Assembly: GCF_030411955.1 (NCBI RefSeq)
Contig: NZ_JASNRA010000002.1
Location: 186,001-250,000, forward strand
Reading direction: 5' to 3'
DNA from: Massilia sp. YIM B02443
GTDB taxonomy: Bacteria > Pseudomonadota > Gammaproteobacteria > Burkholderiales > Burkholderiaceae_D
DNA: 64,000 nt
Part shown: piece by piece, positions 60,183-64,000 of the stretch
How positions within the stretch are numbered: position 1 is the stretch's first letter
How the letters are laid out: each line of letters starts with the position of its first letter
Position numbers and translations under genes: made by a program
Notes under the pieces: generated by a model
The model's database searches: none
The model's input: the letters and a program-made list of their open reading frames with translations, nothing else
Told to the model about the DNA's origin: nothing

Positions 60183-61256
60183 TCAATCCGCGATTTTGTT
60201 CTTGAAAAAGTAAAACGACTTGAATGCATATCTGGCCCACGCTTTCTGCTTGTGACGGTGCAGGACGTTCTTGAGGTAGCCAAGGTATCCGCTGGCCGCG
60301 GATGTCAACACCCGGTCCAGGTTGCGCAGCATCCTGGGATAGGAGCGGTAAATGGTCAGTTCATCCATACAGAGCGGCACGCCGAGCATGCGCTTCTTGA
60401 AATCGAATACGCCGCCGCCGAGATAGAATTTCCTGGCGCCGCGCCGGATGCTTTCGCAAATCGTCTGGTGCACCGACAACTTGCCCAAGCCGTATTTTTC
60501 GTACCTTGGGTCGTACCCGGTCACTTCGCCAAAACAGCTGGTCCCGACACGGTAATTGATGGAGCCGGCGCAGATGCGGCCGTCGATCAGGAACACATTG
60601 ACGAACCCGCAAGCCCGGACCAGCGCCAGGATACGGTCGATATCGTGCGCGATGTTGACGCCCTGAGCATGGAGCTTTTGTTCGCTGAAGCGAATGATGT
60701 CGCGAACATATTGCTCATCCACATCTTCATTCACAAAGAATTCGGATTTGAACGTCAGAAAATCCCTGACCACGTTGTTCATCTGATGCCTGAGTCCGGC
60801 CCGCGTCGACTTTCCTATACTCGCGGTATATTCCTCCGGCTTGCCGGGCAGTGTGATGACGTAGGTTGATTTCGAATCATGTTTTTGTACTGGAAAAGCG
60901 AAGCCGCCGATCTCGGCTTTTACTGCCTTGAAACTGATGACGTCAATGCGTGCGAACCGGCTGAAAACGTAGCGCGCGAAGCGATCCAGTTCGGCCTGCT
61001 CGACCTCGATCATTTCGTTCAGGACCTCGACGCTGCGGCCCTGGCAGGTAAATAACAGGATCGTGTGCGGATGGCCCGGGCGCCGCGCGACATAGCAATT
61101 GGCGTGAAGCAGCGACCTGAATATCCTGAAGAACGGCAGGGACGCGTGCAGGGTTTCATAGGAACGGACGAGTTCCTTCTCAACAAAAGGAGGAATCTCG
61201 TACATATAGCAGGAAACAGATTCTTCATTCGATTGAACCAAATCACGGGTATTCAT
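60183..61256 (-). CDS. FemAB/BioF2-type GNAT acyltransferase
   Basis: About 357 aa. It contains YTASIGKSTRAGLRHQMNNVVRDF and INYRVGTSCFGEVTGYDPRYEKYGLGKLSVHQTI, the pattern of the BioF2-like acetyltransferase domain (tandem GNAT fold, FemAB relatives) common in exopolysaccharide clusters. It probably transfers an acyl or aminoacyl group in polymer assembly; the substrate is unknown. Start is uncertain: ATG at 61256 or ATG at 61277, either overlapping the upstream gene. Confidence 0.7.
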   Translation of the reverse strand: MNTRDLVQSNEESVSCYMYEIPPFVEKELVRSYETLHASLPFFRIFRSLLHANCYVARRPGHPHTILLFTCQGRSVEVLNEMIEVEQAELDRFARYVFSRFARIDVISFKAVKAEIGGFAFPVQKHDSKSTYVITLPGKPEEYTASIGKSTRAGLRHQMNNVVRDFLTFKSEFFVNEDVDEQYVRDIIRFSEQKLHAQGVNIAHDIDRILALVRACGFVNVFLIDGRICAGSINYRVGTSCFGEVTGYDPRYEKYGLGKLSVHQTICESIRRGARKFYLGGGVFDFKKRMLGVPLCMDELTIYRSYPRMLRNLDRVLTSAASGYLGYLKNVLHRHKQKAWARYAFKSFYFFKNKIAD

Positions 61257-62940
61257 GTTTCTGGTCTCGGTTGACATCCATCCCGTTGCGCGCGCGGCCG
61301 CAAGCTAAAGCACGCGCTTCTTCGCTAAAACCGCAGGTCTCCATCACCGTGCGCAAGGCGTCATCGAGGACGCCGCGGTAGTACACGCTCACATCGGATT
61401 TTCGCCCGTGCAGATCGGTCACGATCTGGAGCAGGAAATCCCGTATCAGGCCGTCTTTTCCCAGGTCGCGATGGACGTACAGGTTCGACAGCACGATGGC
61501 GTCCGCTGCCGGCGCCCTGTCCATGCCGGCGTCTGCCATCTCGGCACCAGGAAAACCCGCCTGAGCCCAGCAACAGATCTGCAGTTTTCCGTCCCGGACA
61601 TGGCTGTATACATCGCACGACCTTTCCATGCGCCGCATTGCGGCGCTCAGGAATTCGCGGTAATCGAACGATGCGCCAAGCGCGTCGAATCTCATCACAT
61701 CGTGCAATCTGTTTCGGGAAATTGACAGATCGTTTTCCGGACCAGACGCAACCATGCCGCCGTGCCTGAATAGCTTTGCCTGAACCGGCGCGCGGCGGCG
61801 CAAGGCCGCATACAAGACTTTCATTCCACCCCGATGCTTCAGCTTCTGGATGGCGGCCATGATCGCGTCCGGACGATAACCTGCGTTCTGCAACTTGTCT
61901 TTCACTACGCCAGTCGCCGCCAGGACCGTTTCATCGCGCCAGCGCCGCGTTTGATTTGCATACACGGTGAGCCCGAATACGACATCGTGATCGGTCGCAA
62001 AATGCTCCTTGTAGCGGTCTCCTCCCGGCGTCAAATCGAGCCACGGGATATGTTCGTCAGCCAGATGCACGCCCAGCATCGCCAACAGCAGATTGCCGGG
62101 CGAGTGCGCGGCACATGCCGGATCGTGGGTATTGATGCCCAGATGGACCGCGCGCCCGTGGGTCAACAATCCGATATGCGATGCGGCAATCGCCTCGCCC
62201 ACGCGCAAGACCGACACGTGCAGCATGCCTTTCTCGTGCAGCCCGATATAGAACGGCTTTTTTGCAGGGTCGTCGGTGAACGGCATGCTGCGATACAGTG
62301 CGGCCTGCCTGAAGTCGTACTGCATGCACATCTCGTCGAACGCGGCGACGAATTCGCCGTGCCCGACCACGTGCTCGAAGCGCACCGCCGCACCCCGTCC
62401 CAGCCGGTTGAAATTCTGGCGGTGATTCTTTTTATTGCGCTGGCGCGCCATGGCGGCCGCCTCGATCCTCATCAGCGGCCGCCGGTACCGGTGCAGGGAA
62501 AACGGCGCGCCAACGTTGCCTCCCGCTTGAAACGCATCGAGCGGCATGCCGGGCGGCAGATAACGCAGCTGCAGATCGGCAGCCGGATACGCGCTGCGCA
62601 GCGCGCGTATCGCCGCCAGGATAAAGGACGCATCCCGGTCCGGGCGCTGCATCCAGCCCTGGTATTCGGCCTGGTGGTCTCCTGCCCCGCTCAGCTTTCG
62701 ACCGCCCCGGTGCAGGGCCAGCGTCAGCAGGCCGGACAAGGCGCCGCCGTCGTCTTCGTCGAACACCACCACCGGCAGGTAGCGCGCGCGATAACAGCGG
62801 TACCAGGTGAGGACGAAGTCCGGATGCTGGCACGCCGTGACCCAGGGGCAGGCCGCGTACAGCGTCCGCCACCTCGACTGGAAGGCGTCGGTGCCGATAC
62901 GTTCAAGCGCATCCGCTCCCGTCAGCAGCGTCACTCCCAT
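61243..62940 (-). CDS. FemAB/BioF2-type GNAT acyltransferase, CelD-like
   Basis: A 565-aa protein. The N-terminal part (ADALERIGTDAFQSRWRTLYAACPWVTACQHPDFVLTWY) is the usual start of CelD/BioF2-like proteins in polysaccharide loci. The core has RQRNKKNHRQNFNRLGRGA, AIAASHIGLLTHGRAVHLGI and WLDLTPGGDRYKEHFA. A C-terminal second domain (from about 430) seems an added GNAT-like fold. I start at MGVTLLTGA (62940), with GGAGAAACT upstream. It overlaps the next acyltransferase gene, so the two are co-translated and probably work together. Confidence 0.72.
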   Translation of the reverse strand: MGVTLLTGADALERIGTDAFQSRWRTLYAACPWVTACQHPDFVLTWYRCYRARYLPVVVFDEDDGGALSGLLTLALHRGGRKLSGAGDHQAEYQGWMQRPDRDASFILAAIRALRSAYPAADLQLRYLPPGMPLDAFQAGGNVGAPFSLHRYRRPLMRIEAAAMARQRNKKNHRQNFNRLGRGAAVRFEHVVGHGEFVAAFDEMCMQYDFRQAALYRSMPFTDDPAKKPFYIGLHEKGMLHVSVLRVGEAIAASHIGLLTHGRAVHLGINTHDPACAAHSPGNLLLAMLGVHLADEHIPWLDLTPGGDRYKEHFATDHDVVFGLTVYANQTRRWRDETVLAATGVVKDKLQNAGYRPDAIMAAIQKLKHRGGMKVLYAALRRRAPVQAKLFRHGGMVASGPENDLSISRNRLHDVMRFDALGASFDYREFLSAAMRRMERSCDVYSHVRDGKLQICCWAQAGFPGAEMADAGMDRAPAADAIVLSNLYVHRDLGKDGLIRDFLLQIVTDLHGRKSDVSVYYRGVLDDALRTVMETCGFSEEARALACGRARNGMDVNRDQKHEYP

Positions 62941-62982
62941 AGTTTCTCCACGACGAGCCTCAACCATCATCCGCATGGCGCA

Positions 62983-64000
62983 TCAGTCCCGTTCCAGCCG
63001 GTCCACCGTCGTCTTCACGCGCTGCACCGAGCGCTCCCTGCCGGCCGCCTCGAGCTGTCCGATGGTGCTCAGGTACTTGGCGATCACGATGTTCTCGTCG
63101 AACTGCGCCATCACCTTGTCCCGGCCGGCCATCCCCATCCGCAGGCGCTGCTCGTCCGAAAGGCGCAGCATGGCCAGCATCTTTTCCGCCAGGTCGGCCG
63201 CGTCGCGCACCTTGCACAGCAAGCCGTTCGACTGGTGATCGACCACGTCCCTGCAACCGGCGACGTCGGTGGCGATGATCGGGCGCGCCATCGCCGCCGC
63301 TTCCAGCAGCGAATGGGACACGCCCTCGCGGTAGGACGGCAGCACGATGCAATCGGCGTTGCCCAGGTAGGGCCGGACGTCGTCGGCCTCTTTCAGGTAC
63401 TGGACCAGGCCGTTCCTTTCCCAGTCCATGATGCGCGCCAGCGGAATCGAATTCGGATTCTTCGTGTCGACCGGGCCCAGCAGTTGAAACTGGACCGCGG
63501 GCAGGTACTGGCGCACGATCTTCGCCGCGGCCGCGAATTCCTCGACTCCTTTATCCCTGAGCATTCTCGACACCAGCAGGAAGCGGAACGGGCGCCCGCT
63601 CCCCGCCGGCGCCAGCGGCACGAAATGCTGCAGGTCGATCCCCGAGCCGGGCAGCACGTCCGCCACGCCGGGCTGGGCCAGGCCTTCCTGCACGAACAGG
63701 TTGCGGTCGTCCACGTTCTGGAAGAACACCCGGCGCGACTTGCGCAGCGACAGCCGGTACAGGCGCTTGACCAGGCTCGTCAGCAGTGTGTTCCTGATGA
63801 AGGTTGCGCCCAGCCCCGCAATATTGTTGATCACCGGGATCTCGAGCCCGTGCGCCGCGATCGATCCGTACACGTTCGGCTTGATGGTGTAGCCCAGGTA
63901 GGCCAGCGGGCGCACCGATTGCAGCACGCGCCAGTACTTGATCAACAGCGCCAGGTCGCGTCCCGGACTGGTGCCGTTGTTGTCCATCGCCAGCATCTTG
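62983..64000 (-). CDS. GT4 family glycosyltransferase (5' end outside window)
   Basis: At least 338 aa, open to the window edge; the true start lies beyond 64000, as the visible part begins inside the acceptor domain (LAMDNNGTSPGRDLALLIKYW). The frame continues into the last bases. GYTIKPNVYGSIAAH and NNIAGLGATFIRN resemble PglA-like GT4 enzymes, and the donor domain shows LLVSRMLRDKGVEEFAAAA, LPSYREGVSHSLLEAAAMARP. It probably builds the same surface glycan as the neighbours. Confidence 0.88.
   Translation of the reverse strand, partial: KMLAMDNNGTSPGRDLALLIKYWRVLQSVRPLAYLGYTIKPNVYGSIAAHGLEIPVINNIAGLGATFIRNTLLTSLVKRLYRLSLRKSRRVFFQNVDDRNLFVQEGLAQPGVADVLPGSGIDLQHFVPLAPAGSGRPFRFLLVSRMLRDKGVEEFAAAAKIVRQYLPAVQFQLLGPVDTKNPNSIPLARIMDWERNGLVQYLKEADDVRPYLGNADCIVLPSYREGVSHSLLEAAAMARPIIATDVAGCRDVVDHQSNGLLCKVRDAADLAEKMLAMLRLSDEQRLRMGMAGRDKVMAQFDENIVIAKYLSTIGQLEAAGRERSVQRVKTTVDRLERD

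Overview
The window is GC-rich chromosomal DNA, densely coded, with short AT-rich accessory patches. The gene content points to a betaproteobacterium of the Burkholderiales, most likely Oxalobacteraceae close to Massilia/Telluria. Supporting signs are four large TonB-dependent receptors, tkt-gapA, glnA-DUF4124-ntrBC, a soluble RsxB next to nth, intracellular PHB depolymerase with a PHA granule protein, and rplU-rpmA-obgE-proB divergent from ispB. The taxonomic placement is an inference from protein resemblance and gene order; no search was run.

Layout. 1-9 kb: a TonB receptor cut by the window edge (TTG start), gapA, tkt and a second TonB receptor, all on the minus strand. 9.3-11.6 kb: rsmE, then an AT-rich stretch with one small exported DUF6289-type gene. 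11.7-18.5 kb: a tandem pair of Oar-like TonB receptors with a carboxypeptidase-regulatory-like N-domain. 19-28.4 kb: an FAD dehydrogenase coupled to an RhtA-like exporter, CorA, and the nitrogen block ntrC-ntrB-DUF4124-glnA. A sigma-54 promoter and NtrC-type boxes lie upstream of glnA, and a rhodanese is divergent. 28.5-38.3 kb: CocE/NonD hydrolase, diguanylate cyclase, a membrane-tethered TAXI protein overlapping a class A penicillin-binding protein, and an EI24 membrane protein. 38.5-46.9 kb: FKBP, acyl-CoA-binding protein, PHA granule protein, an M4-like metallopeptidase coupled to a probable emfourin inhibitor, 7Fe ferredoxin, ferredoxin-NADP reductase, PhaZ, a Tat-exported beta-helix protein and an RcnB-like protein. 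47-53.5 kb: rsxB, nth, an NTF2-like protein, proB, a small membrane protein, obgE, rpmA, rplU and ispB. 56.1-58 kb: a DUF4874/DUF4832-type exported protein. 58.9 kb to the end: a surface polysaccharide cluster with two GT4 glycosyltransferases and two FemAB/BioF2-type acyltransferases, running off the window.

The most interesting object is a 2.26-kb insertion at tRNA-Pro(CGG). A perfect 52-bp direct repeat of the 3' part of the tRNA gene (53632-53683 and 55890-55941) brackets three genes joined by 4-nt overlaps. They encode a PAAR-repeat protein, a SleB/lysozyme-like putative wall hydrolase, and a signal-peptide protein that is a natural candidate for periplasmic immunity. No integrase lies between the repeats and no type VI secretion genes are in the window. 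It therefore looks like a minimal integrase-less effector-immunity island, either mobilised in trans or the remnant of a larger one.

Two structured repeats also stand out. One is a 125-bp inverted repeat whose two ends supply the TAG stop codons of the convergent rhtA-like and corA genes. The other is a REPIN-like pair of inverted hairpins between the rhodanese and CocE genes.
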